Shown here piece by piece: positions 48,750-57,145 of a DNA stretch of 64,000 bases. Numbering within the stretch: the first letter of the stretch is position 1; the number at the start of each line of letters is the position of its first letter. The position numbers were made by a program, and so were the translations under genes. Location: assembly GCF_001417735.1 (NCBI RefSeq), contig NZ_BBUZ01000022.1, forward strand, positions 1,047,931 through 1,111,930, given 5' to 3'. Origin of the DNA: Streptomyces sp. NBRC 110028 (lineage in GTDB: Bacteria > Actinomycetota > Actinomycetes > Streptomycetales > Streptomycetaceae). Under the pieces are notes generated by a model. The model searched no databases and was not told the DNA's origin. It saw only the letters and a program-made list of their open reading frames with translations.

Positions 48750-49421
48750 ATGCCCTCGCTCGACCGTCAGGAAAACGTCTTCGTCCTCGATCTGGGAGAC
48801 GGCGAGAACCGCTTCCACCCCGACTGGATCGCCGCCGTCAGCGCCGCGCTCGACGAGGTGGAGAAGGCGGAAGGCCCCCGCGCCCTGGTCACCGCCGCCA
48901 CGGGCAAGTTCTACTCCAACGGGCTCGACCTGGACTGGCTGTTCGCCCACGCCGACCAGCACCAGGACTACGTCGTCTCCGTCCACGAGCTGTTCGCGCG
49001 GATGCTGTCGCTGCCGGTCATCACGGTGGCCGCGCTCCAGGGCCACACGTTCGCCGCGGGCGCGATGTTCTCCCTGGCCCACGACTTCCGCGTCATGCGC
49101 GCCGACCGCGGCTACTGGTGCCTGCCCGAAGCGGACATCAACATCCCCTTCACTCCCGGCATGTCCGCCCTCATCCAGTCCCGGCTGACACCGCGGACCG
49201 CGCACGAGGCCATGGTCACCGCCCGCCGCTACGGCGGGTCCGACGCCGCGGCCGTCGGTATCGTCGACCAGGCGGTCGTCGAGGACGCCGTGCGCTCCAC
49301 CGCCATCGCCCTCGCCCAGGCCCAGGTGGACAAGGCCGGTGACACCCTCGGCACCATCAAGACCCGCATGTACGCCCCGGCCCTGGCCACCCTGCGCGAC
49401 ACCGCCGACCCGCTCGGCTGA
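48750..49421 (+). CDS. Enoyl-CoA hydratase/isomerase family protein
   Basis: A 223-residue crotonase-fold protein. GKFYSNGLDLDWL (about 51-63) and LQGHTFAAGAMFSLAHDFRV (about 97-116) form the two oxyanion-hole loops; the usual catalytic Glu pair is not obvious, and DINIPFTPGM stands in the active-site region, so it may be an isomerase or delta-enoyl-CoA isomerase-like enzyme. ATG is preceded by GAAGGAG. It is the second gene of a TetR-led operon with a hotdog thioesterase. Substrate unknown. Confidence 0.85.
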   Translation: MPSLDRQENVFVLDLGDGENRFHPDWIAAVSAALDEVEKAEGPRALVTAATGKFYSNGLDLDWLFAHADQHQDYVVSVHELFARMLSLPVITVAALQGHTFAAGAMFSLAHDFRVMRADRGYWCLPEADINIPFTPGMSALIQSRLTPRTAHEAMVTARRYGGSDAAAVGIVDQAVVEDAVRSTAIALAQAQVDKAGDTLGTIKTRMYAPALATLRDTADPLG

Positions 49422-49471
49422 CCCACACCGCGCCGATCCCCGCACGCCCGGCACCACCTAGGAGAACGACC

Positions 49472-49915
49472 GTGACCACCACCGACCTCGCAGCCATGAC
49501 CGGCCTGGAACTGATGCGCTGGGTGCAGACCGAACGCCCCACCGACATCCCGTCCATAGGCCGCCTGCTCGGCATGCGCTTCGACGAGGTCGAGCACGGC
49601 CGCATCGTCATCTCCCTCGACACCCGCCCCGACTTCGCCAACCCGCTCGGCACCGTCCACGGCGGCATCGCCGCCACTCTCCTCGACTCCGCCATGGCCT
49701 GTGCCGTCCACACCACTCTCCCCGCCGGGACCGGCTACACCACCCTCGAACTCAAGGTCAACTACATCCGCGCCGCCCGCACGGACGGCCAGACCCTCAC
49801 CGCCGAAGGCACCGTCATCCACGCCGGCCGCCGTACCGCCACCGCCGAGGGCAGGGTGCTGGACGACCAGGGCAACCTGATCGCCCACGCCACCACCACG
49901 TGCATGATCTTTTAG
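49472..49915 (+). CDS. PaaI-type hotdog thioesterase
   Basis: A 147-residue hotdog-fold acyl-CoA thioesterase. FANPLGTVHGGIAATLLDSA (about 51-70) is the signature with the catalytic loop HGG and the Asp on the central helix; TTLELKVNYIRAA is the conserved strand. It should hydrolyse an acyl-CoA, probably the product of the enoyl-CoA hydratase encoded 50 bp upstream. GTG follows AGGAG. No operon gene follows; a G/C-rich gap of about 210 bp leads to a convergent terminator. Confidence 0.88.
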   Translation: MTTTDLAAMTGLELMRWVQTERPTDIPSIGRLLGMRFDEVEHGRIVISLDTRPDFANPLGTVHGGIAATLLDSAMACAVHTTLPAGTGYTTLELKVNYIRAARTDGQTLTAEGTVIHAGRRTATAEGRVLDDQGNLIAHATTTCMIF

Positions 49916-50094
49916 GTCGGCCTACGCGTCAGCCGAGGTGGGGTGCGGCGACGCCTGGCGCTGCGTGCCCCATGCCGAAGGGCTGACCAAAGGCGTGTGC
50001 GCGACGCGCTCGAGTCAGCCTGTGCCTGCGGACGCGCGCCGGGGTGGCGGCCGCCGGTGCGGTAGTCCGGTCGGCGGGAGCGGTGCTGAGAGGC

Positions 50095-50121
50095 GGCCCC
50101 TCGCCGGGTGGGCGAGGGGCC
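50095..50121. terminator. Terminator of the deoC-aldehyde dehydrogenase operon
   Basis: GGCCCCTCGCC (50095-50105) and its exact complement (50111-50121) form an 11-bp stem with a 5-nt loop, 8 bp past the stop of the short aldehyde dehydrogenase gene; it would also stop the thioesterase transcript. Confidence 0.8.
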
Positions 50122-50128
50122 CGCGGGG

Positions 50129-50989
50129 TCAGACGCCCATGGGGTGCCAGACCGTCTTCGTCTCCAGGAAGGACAGGAGGCGGCCGGTGCCCGGGTCGGC
50201 GGGCCAGTCCACGGGGTGTGGACGGACCACGCGCTTGAGGTTGTCGGCGGCGGCCCTCTCCAGGTCGGCCGCCAGCTCGGGGGCCGCGCCCGTCAGGTCG
50301 ATCGCGTTGACGTCCTGATGGGCGGCGAGCGGGGTGGCCAGTTCGGCGGTGCGGCCGGAGAGGATGTTGACCACGCCGCCCGGGAGGTCGGAGGTGGCCA
50401 GGACCTCGGCGAGGGAGAGGGCGGGGAGGGGGGCCTTCTCGCTGGCCACGACGACCGCCGTGTTGCCGGTGACGATCGCGGGGGCCAGGACCGAGATCAG
50501 GCCCAGGAAGGAAGAGCCCTGGGGGGCCAGGAGGGCCACGACGCCGGTCGGTTCGGGGGTGGAGAGGTTGAAGTACGGCCCGGCGACCGGGTTGGCGGAG
50601 CCCGCGATCTGGGCGACCTTGTCGGACCAGCCCGCGTACCAGACCCAGCGGTCGATCGCCGTGTTGACCGATGCGGTGGCCTTGGCCGCGGAAAGCCCCT
50701 CGGCGGCCGCCACCTCGCGTACGAACTGGTCGCGGCGGCCCTCCAGCATCTCGGCGACGCGGTAGAGGATCTGGCCGCGGTTGTACGCGGTGGCCCCGGA
50801 CCAGCCGCCGAACGCCTTGCGCGCGGCGACCACCGCGTCGCGGGCGTCCTTGCGGGAGGCCAGGGGGGCGTTGGCCAGCCGGCGCGCCTTGGGATCGGTC
50901 ACCTCGTACACCCGGCCGCTTTCGGAACGTGGGAACTTGCCGCCGATGAAGAGCTTGTAGGTCTTGAGGACGGAGAGTCGTTCAGACAT
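50129..50989 (-). CDS. Aldehyde dehydrogenase-like protein lacking the catalytic region
   Basis: A 286-residue protein with the N-terminal, NAD-binding half of an aldehyde dehydrogenase (KLFIGGKFPRSESGRVYEVT, then PLASRKDARDAVVAARKAF and WVWYAGWSDKVAQI). The chain ends before the ELGG glutamate and the catalytic cysteine loop, so it cannot be an active dehydrogenase by itself. ATG overlaps the end of the full-length enzyme by 8 bp, so they are coupled. Together the two polypeptides (477 + 286 residues) have the size and order of the two domains of ALDH16 enzymes, in which the second domain is truncated. Structural partner of the active subunit is my inference. Confidence 0.75.
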   Translation of the reverse strand: MSERLSVLKTYKLFIGGKFPRSESGRVYEVTDPKARRLANAPLASRKDARDAVVAARKAFGGWSGATAYNRGQILYRVAEMLEGRRDQFVREVAAAEGLSAAKATASVNTAIDRWVWYAGWSDKVAQIAGSANPVAGPYFNLSTPEPTGVVALLAPQGSSFLGLISVLAPAIVTGNTAVVVASEKAPLPALSLAEVLATSDLPGGVVNILSGRTAELATPLAAHQDVNAIDLTGAAPELAADLERAAADNLKRVVRPHPVDWPADPGTGRLLSFLETKTVWHPMGV

Positions 50990-52415
50990 CGAGATATGCC
51001 TCCAGGCCGTGGCGGCCGCCCTCGCGGCCGTAGCCCGACTCCTTGTAGCCGCCGAACGGCGAGGCGGGGTCGAACTTGTTGAACGTGTTGGACCAGATCA
51101 CCCCGGCGCGCAGCTTGCCCGCCATCGCCAGGATGCGCGAGCCCTTCTCCGTCCAGATGCCCGCCGACAGGCCGTACGGGGTGTTGTTCGCCTTCGCCAC
51201 CGCCTCGTCGGGGGTGCGGAAGGTCAGCACCGACAGGACCGGGCCGAAGATCTCCTCGCGGGCGATCCGGTGGGCCTGGGTGACGCCGGTGAAGAGGGTG
51301 GGCGCGAACCAGTAGCCGGAGCTGGGCAGCTCGCACTCGGGCGCCCAGCGCTCGGCTCCCTCGGCCTCGCCCGCGTCGGCCAGGTCGCGGATGCGGGCCA
51401 GCTGCTCGGCGGAGTTGATCGCGCCGATGTCGGTGTTCTTGTCCAGCGGGTCGCCGACGCGCAGCGTGCGCATACGGCGCTTGAGCGCGTCCAGCAGCTC
51501 GTCCTGGACGGACTCCTGGACCAGCAGGCGGGAGCCCGCGCAGCAGACGTGGCCCTGGTTGAAGAAGATGCCGCCGATGATGCCCTCGACCGCCTGGTCG
51601 ATCGGCGCGTCGTCGAAGACGATGTTCGCGGCCTTGCCGCCCAGCTCCAGGGTGACCTTCTTCTCCGTACCGGCCACCGTGCGGGCGATCGCCTTGCCGA
51701 CCTCGGTCGATCCCGTGAAGGCCACCTTGTCGATCCCGGGGTGGGCCACCAGCTCGGCGCCGGTCGAGCCGTCGCCGGTGACGATGTTGACCACGCCCTT
51801 CGGCAGGCCCGCCTGGCGGCAGATGTCCGCGAAGAACAGGGCGCTCAGGGGAGTCGTCTCGGCGGGCTTCAGCACGACCGTGTTGCCGCAGGCCAGCGCC
51901 GGGGCGATCTTCCACGCCAGCATCAGGAGCGGGAAGTTCCAGGGGATGACCTGGCCCGCCACGCCCAACGGCTTGGGATCGGAACCGTAGCCCGCGTAGG
52001 ACAGCTTGTCGGCCCACCCCGCGTAGTAGAAGAAGTGCGCGGCGACCAGCGGCAGATCGGCGTCCCGCGACTCGCGGATCGGCTTCCCGTTGTCCAGCGA
52101 CTCCAGCACCGCCAGCTCGCGCGAGCGCTCCTGGATGATCCGCGCGATGCGGAACAGGTACTTGGCGCGCTCGGAGCCGGGGAGGGCGGACCAGGGCTCG
52201 AACGCCTTACGGGCGGCCTTCACCGCGCGGTCCACGTCCTCGGCGCCTGCCTGGGCGACCTCGGAGAGGACCTCCTCGGTGGAGGGGGAGACGGTCTTGA
52301 AGACCTTCCCGTCACCCGCCTCGCGGAACTCGCCGTCGACGAACAGCCCGTACGACGGCGCGATGTCGACGACCGTGCGGGACTCGGGAGCGGGGGCGTA
52401 CTCGAAAACGGGCAT
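50982..52415 (-). CDS. Aldehyde dehydrogenase
   Basis: A 477-residue NAD(P)-dependent aldehyde dehydrogenase. PLGVAGQVIPWNFPLLMLAW (about 145-165) holds the catalytic Asn, KVTLELGGKAANIVF the general base Glu, and NQGHVCCAGSRLLVQ the catalytic Cys; EEIFGPVLSV and SPFGGYKESGYGREGG complete the fold. It starts 5 bp after the deoC stop, so its probable job is to oxidise the acetaldehyde released by DeoC. The next gene encodes a half-length homologue overlapping it by 8 bp. Start ATG 52415 gives the usual N terminus MPVFEYAPAPESRTVV. Confidence 0.9.
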   Translation of the reverse strand: MPVFEYAPAPESRTVVDIAPSYGLFVDGEFREAGDGKVFKTVSPSTEEVLSEVAQAGAEDVDRAVKAARKAFEPWSALPGSERAKYLFRIARIIQERSRELAVLESLDNGKPIRESRDADLPLVAAHFFYYAGWADKLSYAGYGSDPKPLGVAGQVIPWNFPLLMLAWKIAPALACGNTVVLKPAETTPLSALFFADICRQAGLPKGVVNIVTGDGSTGAELVAHPGIDKVAFTGSTEVGKAIARTVAGTEKKVTLELGGKAANIVFDDAPIDQAVEGIIGGIFFNQGHVCCAGSRLLVQESVQDELLDALKRRMRTLRVGDPLDKNTDIGAINSAEQLARIRDLADAGEAEGAERWAPECELPSSGYWFAPTLFTGVTQAHRIAREEIFGPVLSVLTFRTPDEAVAKANNTPYGLSAGIWTEKGSRILAMAGKLRAGVIWSNTFNKFDPASPFGGYKESGYGREGGRHGLEAYLDV

Positions 52416-52420
52416 GGCGA

Positions 52421-53416
52421 TCAGTCCACCGTCACGTAGTCGGGACCGGAGTACCGGCCGGTGCTCAGCTTCTGGCGCTGCATCAGCAGATCGTTCAGCA
52501 GACTCGACGCGCCGAAGCGGAACCAGTCCGCGGACAGCCACTCCTCGCCCAGCGTCTCATTGACCATCACCAGGTACTTGATGGCGTCCTTCGAGGTACG
52601 GATGCCACCGGCGGGCTTCACCCCCACCTGCACCCCGGTCGCGGCGCGGAAGTCGCGGACCGCCTCCAGGAGGACGAGGGTGACCGGCGGTGTGGCGTTG
52701 ACGGACACCTTGCCGGTCGACGTCTTGATGAAGTCGGCGCCCGCGAGCATCGCCAGCCAGGACGCGCGGCGCGCATTGTCGTACGTCTGCAGCTCGCCCG
52801 TCTCGAAGATGACCTTCAGATGGGCGGCGCTGCCGTCCGGGCGGACGCACGCCTCCTTCACCTGCCGGATCTCCTCGAAGACCTCCAGGTAGCGGCCGGA
52901 GAGGAACGCCCCGCGGTCGATCACCATGTCGATCTCGTCCGCCCCGGCGGCCACCGCCTCCCGGGTGTCGGCCAGCTTCACGGAGCGGGCCGCCCGGCCG
53001 GACGGGAACGCGGTCGCCACGGCCGCCACGTGGATGCCGCCGGCGCCCAGCGCCTCCTTCGCGGTCGCCACCATGTCGCCGTAGACGCAGATCGCCGCGA
53101 CCTTCGGGACGGTGCGGTCGGTGGGGTCGGGGCTGATCCCCTTCGCGCACAGCGCCCGGACCTTGCCCGGGGTGTCCGCGCCCTCCAGGGTCGTCAGGTC
53201 GATCATCGAGATCGCCAGGTCGATGGCGTACGCCTTCGCCGTCGTCTTGATCGAGCGGGTGCCGAGGGTCGCGGCACGGGCCTGCAGGCCAACCGCGTCG
53301 ACGCCCGGCAGGCCGTGCAGGAAGCGGCGCAGCGCGCTGTCGGTGGCGGTCACGTCCGCCATCGACGCCAGTCGCTCCGCGGCCTCTTTGCCGTATGCGG
53401 GAACAGTGGTGGGCAT
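52421..53416 (-). CDS. deoC: Deoxyribose-phosphate aldolase
   Basis: A 331-residue class I aldolase cleaving 2-deoxyribose-5-phosphate to glyceraldehyde-3-phosphate and acetaldehyde. The Schiff-base lysine is in FIKTSTGKV (about 231) and the second active-site lysine in GVKPAGGIR (about 267); Asp residues in EIDMVIDRGAFLSG complete the site. It is longer than the E. coli enzyme (about 260) by an N-terminal extension common in actinobacteria. AGGTGG lies 5 nt before the ATG. A TATGCT -10 and the palindrome CTACGCGCGTAG lie directly upstream. It heads an operon with two aldehyde dehydrogenase genes. Confidence 0.95.
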   Translation of the reverse strand: MPTTVPAYGKEAAERLASMADVTATDSALRRFLHGLPGVDAVGLQARAATLGTRSIKTTAKAYAIDLAISMIDLTTLEGADTPGKVRALCAKGISPDPTDRTVPKVAAICVYGDMVATAKEALGAGGIHVAAVATAFPSGRAARSVKLADTREAVAAGADEIDMVIDRGAFLSGRYLEVFEEIRQVKEACVRPDGSAAHLKVIFETGELQTYDNARRASWLAMLAGADFIKTSTGKVSVNATPPVTLVLLEAVRDFRAATGVQVGVKPAGGIRTSKDAIKYLVMVNETLGEEWLSADWFRFGASSLLNDLLMQRQKLSTGRYSGPDYVTVD

Positions 53417-53428
53417 GGTCACCACCTG

Positions 53429-53447
53429 AGCATATCTACGCGCGTAG
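53429..53447 (-). promoter_or_regulatory. Nucleoside operator and -10 of the deoC promoter
   Basis: CTACGCGCGTAG (53436-53447) is followed on the minus strand after one base by TATGCT (53434-53429). The palindrome occupies the -35/-10 spacer, as at add. Confidence 0.75.
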
Positions 53448-53549
53448 CGGTATGTCACCCCCCTGACCTGGGGCCGAACCGGAAGGGAACGGCTCCGATC
53501 CGTATTCGTTCCGTGTTGATCCCGAGGCCCAAGGGGAAGGGCCGTGCGG

Positions 53550-53555
53550 CACAAT
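53550..53555 (+). promoter_or_regulatory. -10-like element of a leaderless promoter for the PH-domain gene
   Basis: CACAAT lies 7 nt before the ATG at 53563. No ribosome binding site is present. Confidence 0.4.
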
Positions 53556-53562
53556 CGGCCCC

Positions 53563-54237
53563 ATGACGAGCCCGGACGACCCCGCCGACCCTGCGCAGCC
53601 CGCCGAGGAGCCCGGGGAACCCACCACGTACGCCGACCGCGTCTACCGCTCCCCGGGCGGCATCGTGGGCGGCGTGCTGCTGCTCGGACTCGGCGGCTGG
53701 CTCGGCATCGACGCCATCCTGCGCGGCGAGGGCCGCACCCCGTGGCTCGCCCTCGCCGGGCTGCTGTTCGCGGTGCCGGTGGTGATCGCCTTCACCGTGC
53801 GCCCGGCGGTGTACGCGGGCGCGGACCGCCTTCTCGTACGCAACCCCTTCCGCACCATCACCCTCCCCTGGGGCTCCGTGGACACCCTGCGCGCCGGCTA
53901 CACCAGCGAAGTGCTGGCGGGCGGCGCGACGTACCAGCTGTGGGCCGTCCCCGTCTCGCTGCGGCAGCGCAAGCGGGCCGCCCGGCAGCAGAGCCGCGAC
54001 GCGGCGGCGGGCTCCTTCGGCCGTACGCCCGGCGTCACCGGCCGCGCCTCCGGCCCGGGCGCGACGGCGGACCGCCGCGCCCAGGCCGACCAGACCATCG
54101 GCGATCTGCGCGAACTGGCCGAGTCCCACGCGTCCCGCGACGGCGCGCAGGGCGAGCCCGAGGTGCGCTGGGCGTTCGAGGTCATCGCGCCCACCCTGGC
54201 CGGTGCGGTGCTGCTGGTGATCATGCTGCTGATCTGA
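53563..54237 (+). CDS. PH-domain membrane protein
   Basis: A 224-residue protein. A Pro/Glu-rich N terminus (about 1-25) precedes two hydrophobic helices (IVGGVLLLGLGGWLGIDAIL and LALAGLLFAVPVVIAFTV), then a bacterial PH-like domain (ADRLLVRNPFRTITLPWGSV, YQLWAVPVSLR), a charged linker and a final hydrophobic helix (VIAPTLAGAVLLVIMLLI). PH domains of this kind are common in actinobacterial membrane proteins of unknown role. It is convergent with the phosphosugar mutase gene, 10 bp away, and divergent from deoC. Confidence 0.8.
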   Translation: MTSPDDPADPAQPAEEPGEPTTYADRVYRSPGGIVGGVLLLGLGGWLGIDAILRGEGRTPWLALAGLLFAVPVVIAFTVRPAVYAGADRLLVRNPFRTITLPWGSVDTLRAGYTSEVLAGGATYQLWAVPVSLRQRKRAARQQSRDAAAGSFGRTPGVTGRASGPGATADRRAQADQTIGDLRELAESHASRDGAQGEPEVRWAFEVIAPTLAGAVLLVIMLLI

Positions 54238-54247
54238 GGGCGGGGCG

Positions 54248-55939
54248 TCAGATCCCGGCCGCCGCCGAGAGGTCCTTCTTCAGGGCCGCCAGCACCGTTT
54301 CCGCCGTCGCGCGGGCCGGGGGCAGGTCCGCGGCGCCGGGCACGTCCACGACCACCTCCAGGTAGCACTTCAGCTTCGGCTCCGTGCCGCTCGGGCGGAC
54401 GATCACGCGGGCCGAGCGGACCGTGTCCTTCCCGGCGAGCCGATAGCGCAGGCCGTCCGTCGGGGGCAGGGCCTTTGTCCCCCGCGTCAGATCCTCGGCC
54501 GTCGTGACCTTCAGGCCCGCCAGCTCGGCCGGGGGCCGCTCGCGCAGCCGTCGCATCGCCGCCGCGATCAGGGACAGGTCCTCGACCCGTACGGACAGCT
54601 GGTCCGTGGCGTGCAGACCGTGCGCGACGGCGATGTCGTCCAGCAGGTCGGTGAGCGTCCGCCCCTGCTCCTTCAGCTCCGACGTCAGCTCCGCCACCAG
54701 CAGCGCCGCCGTGATCCCGTCCTTGTCGCGCACGCCGTCCGGGTCCACGCAGTAGCCCAGCGCCTCCTCGTACGCGTACGCCATACCGTCCACCCGGGCC
54801 AGCCACTTGAAGCCGGTCAGCGTCTCGTCGTACGGCAGGCCCGCGTCTGCCGCGACGCGCGACAGCAGCGACGACGACACGATCGTCGTCGCGAAGGCGC
54901 CGCGGACGCGCTTGCGCACGAGGTGGGTGGCGAGCAGCGCGCCCACCTCGTCGCCGCGCAGCATCCGCCAGCCGGTGTTCGTCCTCGTACCCGCCCCCGG
55001 CTCGGGGACCGCCACCGCGCAGCGGTCCGCGTCCGGGTCGTTCGCGATGACGATGTCGGGCGCCGCCTCGCGGGCCGCCGCGAACGCCAGGTCCATCGCC
55101 CCCGGCTCCTCCGGATTCGGGAACGCCACCGTCGGGAAGGCCGGGTCGGGCTCCGCCTGCTCCGGCACCACCGTGGGCTCCGGGAAGCCCGCCCGCGCGA
55201 ACGCCGCCGTCAGCGTCTCGCGGCCCACGCCGTGCAGGGGCGTGTAGACGACGCGGGCGTCACGCGGCGAGCCGGGCGTCAGCACGGCGTCGGTACGGGC
55301 CAGGTACGCGTCGAGGATGCCGTCGTCCAGCGTCTCCCACCCGGTGTCCGGGCGGCGTACGCCGCCCAGACCGCCCACCGCCGCGATCTCCGCCGCGATC
55401 TCCGCGTCGGCGGGCGGGACGATCTGCGAACCGTCGCCCAGGTAGACCTTGTACCCGTTGTCCCGCGGCGGGTTGTGGCTCGCCGTGACCTCGATCCCCG
55501 CGACCGCGCCGAGGTGGCGGATCGCGAACGCCAGCACCGGCGTCGGCAGCGGGCGGGGCAGCAGCGCCGCGCGGAAACCGGCGCCCGTCATGACGGCGGC
55601 CGTGTCGCGGGCGAAGTCCGCGCTCTTGTAGCGGGCGTCGTAGCCGATGACGACGAGGCCGCCCGCGTGCTCCGGCCGCCGCGCGAGGTACGCGGCCAGA
55701 CCGGCGGCGGCGCGGATGACGACCGCGCGGTTCATCCGCATGGGTCCCGCGCCCAGTTCGCCGCGGAGGCCCGCGGTGCCGAACTGAAGCGTGCCGGAGA
55801 AGCGCTCGGCGAGCGCGCGCCGCGCCTCGTCGTCGCCCCCCTCGGCCGCGTCCAGCAGCGCCCGCAGCTCGCCGCGGGTATCGGGGTCGGGGTCCTCGGC
55901 CAGCCAGGTGGTGGCCTGGTCGATGAGGTCGAGCGCCAT
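54248..55939 (-). CDS. Phosphosugar mutase (phosphoglucomutase/phosphopentomutase type)
   Basis: A 563-residue alpha-D-phosphohexomutase superfamily enzyme. The phosphoserine is in TASHNPPRDNGYKVY, the metal loop is DPDADRCAV, the sugar loop lies after GFKWLARV, and RPSGTEPKLKCY binds the phosphate. At this length and in actinobacteria, next to purine nucleoside phosphorylase, a phosphopentomutase role (deoxyribose/ribose-1-P to 5-P) is attractive; it would connect DeoA and PNP with DeoC. Phosphomannomutase activity cannot be excluded. ATG follows AGGAGG. It is downstream of pnp on the same strand, about 290 bp away, with GC-rich repeats between. Confidence 0.88.
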   Translation of the reverse strand: MALDLIDQATTWLAEDPDPDTRGELRALLDAAEGGDDEARRALAERFSGTLQFGTAGLRGELGAGPMRMNRAVVIRAAAGLAAYLARRPEHAGGLVVIGYDARYKSADFARDTAAVMTGAGFRAALLPRPLPTPVLAFAIRHLGAVAGIEVTASHNPPRDNGYKVYLGDGSQIVPPADAEIAAEIAAVGGLGGVRRPDTGWETLDDGILDAYLARTDAVLTPGSPRDARVVYTPLHGVGRETLTAAFARAGFPEPTVVPEQAEPDPAFPTVAFPNPEEPGAMDLAFAAAREAAPDIVIANDPDADRCAVAVPEPGAGTRTNTGWRMLRGDEVGALLATHLVRKRVRGAFATTIVSSSLLSRVAADAGLPYDETLTGFKWLARVDGMAYAYEEALGYCVDPDGVRDKDGITAALLVAELTSELKEQGRTLTDLLDDIAVAHGLHATDQLSVRVEDLSLIAAAMRRLRERPPAELAGLKVTTAEDLTRGTKALPPTDGLRYRLAGKDTVRSARVIVRPSGTEPKLKCYLEVVVDVPGAADLPPARATAETVLAALKKDLSAAAGI

Positions 55940-56139
55940 GGGGGCCTCCTGGGTGGGGGTGCGGGTGGTGGGTGGGTGCGCCGGACTCCGGGCCCGCGGC
56001 CCGGCTCCGGTACGCCCGCCGGCCGGGCGGCGTGGTGCGACCCCGGTGCGCAACCGGGGACGGGCTGGGGCGGGGCCACTGGCGGGTGGCCGCCGACCGG
56101 ACGCACCGCGCACCCACCCCGCAGCGAAAGCCGGGGTCC

Positions 56140-56229
56140 GGGGCGGAGCCCCGGCGGGGGGTTTGGGGGCGGAGCCCCGGCGGGGGGTTTGGGGCGGAGC
56201 CCCGGCGGGGGGTTTGGGGCGGAGCCCCC
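56140..56229. repeat. 25-bp tandem repeat of GGGGCGGAGCCCC hairpin units
   Basis: Units start at 56140, 56166, 56191 and 56216. Each has a GGGGC-GGA-GCCCC hairpin followed by GGCGGGGGGTTTG. The array fills the space directly after the pnp stop. Similar GGGGCGGAGCCCC elements are scattered through many Streptomyces genomes. It may act as a transcription attenuator between pnp and the mutase gene. Confidence 0.8.
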
Positions 56230-56233
56230 AGCG

Positions 56234-57064
56234 TCAGAGGCGGTCCAGGACCTGGGACAGCAGCGTGCCCATGCGGGTGGCGGAGTCGCGGCCGGCCTGG
56301 AGGACCTCCTCGTGGTTGAGGGGTTCGCCGGTCATGCCCGCGGCGAGGTTGGTGACCAGGGAGATGCCCAGGACCTCGGCGCCCGCCTCGCGGGCCGCGA
56401 TGGCTTCGAGGGCGGTGGACATGCCGACCAGGTCGGCCCCGATGGTGCGGGCCATGGTGATCTCGGCGGGCGTCTCGTAGTGCGGGCCGGGGAACTGGGC
56501 GTAGACGCCCTCTTCCAGGGTGGGGTCGATCTGCTGGCAGAGGGCCCGCAGCCGGGGCGAGTAGAGGTCGGTGAGGTCGACGAAGTTGGCGCCCACGATG
56601 GGGGAGGCGGCGGTGAGGTTGATGTGGTCGCTGATGAGGACCGCTTGGCCGGGGCGCATGCCTTCGCGGAGGCCGCCGCAGCCGTTGGTGAGGATGATGG
56701 TCTTGCAGCCGGCGGCGACGGCGGTGCGGACGCCGTGGGCGACGGCGGCGACGCCGCGGCCTTCGTAGTAGTGGGTGCGGCCGAGGAAGACGAGGGCCCG
56801 CTTGTCGCCCAGCTTGTACGAGCGGATGGTGCCCGCGTGGCCCGCGACGGCGGGCGGCGGGAAGCCGGGCAGCTCGGTGACGGGGAACTCGTGCTCCGGG
56901 TTGCCGAGCGCGTCCGTGGCGGGGACCCAGCCGGAGCCCAGGACCAGGGCGACGTCGTGGGTCTCCGCGCCGGTCAGCTCGCGCAGGCGCGTGGCGGCGG
57001 CGTCGGCGACGGCGTGGGGGTCGGCGGGGTCGCCGTGGCTGTTCCTGGTAACAGATGCGTTCAC
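56234..57064 (-). CDS. Purine nucleoside phosphorylase
   Basis: A 276-residue trimeric-type PNP that splits (deoxy)inosine and (deoxy)guanosine to base and (deoxy)ribose-1-phosphate. [15 protein letters not shown] (phosphate loop), [34 protein letters not shown] and [17 protein letters not shown] are the family blocks and are complete. GTG 57064 is exactly 7 nt after a TACCCT -10, so the transcript is leaderless; a GTG two codons upstream (57070) is in the spacer. The nucleoside palindrome lies just upstream. Substrate comes from add, and the sugar phosphate passes to the mutase encoded next. Confidence 0.93.
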   Translation of the reverse strand: MNASVTRNSHGDPADPHAVADAAATRLRELTGAETHDVALVLGSGWVPATDALGNPEHEFPVTELPGFPPPAVAGHAGTIRSYKLGDKRALVFLGRTHYYEGRGVAAVAHGVRTAVAAGCKTIILTNGCGGLREGMRPGQAVLISDHINLTAASPIVGANFVDLTDLYSPRLRALCQQIDPTLEEGVYAQFPGPHYETPAEITMARTIGADLVGMSTALEAIAAREAGAEVLGISLVTNLAAGMTGEPLNHEEVLQAGRDSATRMGTLLSQVLDRL

Positions 57065-57071
57065 GCGCACG

Positions 57072-57101
57072 AGGGTAGCCCGTCCGGGCCTACGCGCGTA
57101 G
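57072..57101 (-). promoter_or_regulatory. Nucleoside operator and -10 of the pnp promoter
   Basis: On the minus strand CTACGCGCGTAG (57090-57101) is followed by TACCCT (57077-57072) and, after 7 nt, the GTG at 57064. The palindrome falls between the -35 and -10 positions. Confidence 0.75.
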
Positions 57102-57145
57102 ACGGTCTTCGTGGGTGGTGTTCGGATCGTTGTGAAGCGGGCGCG

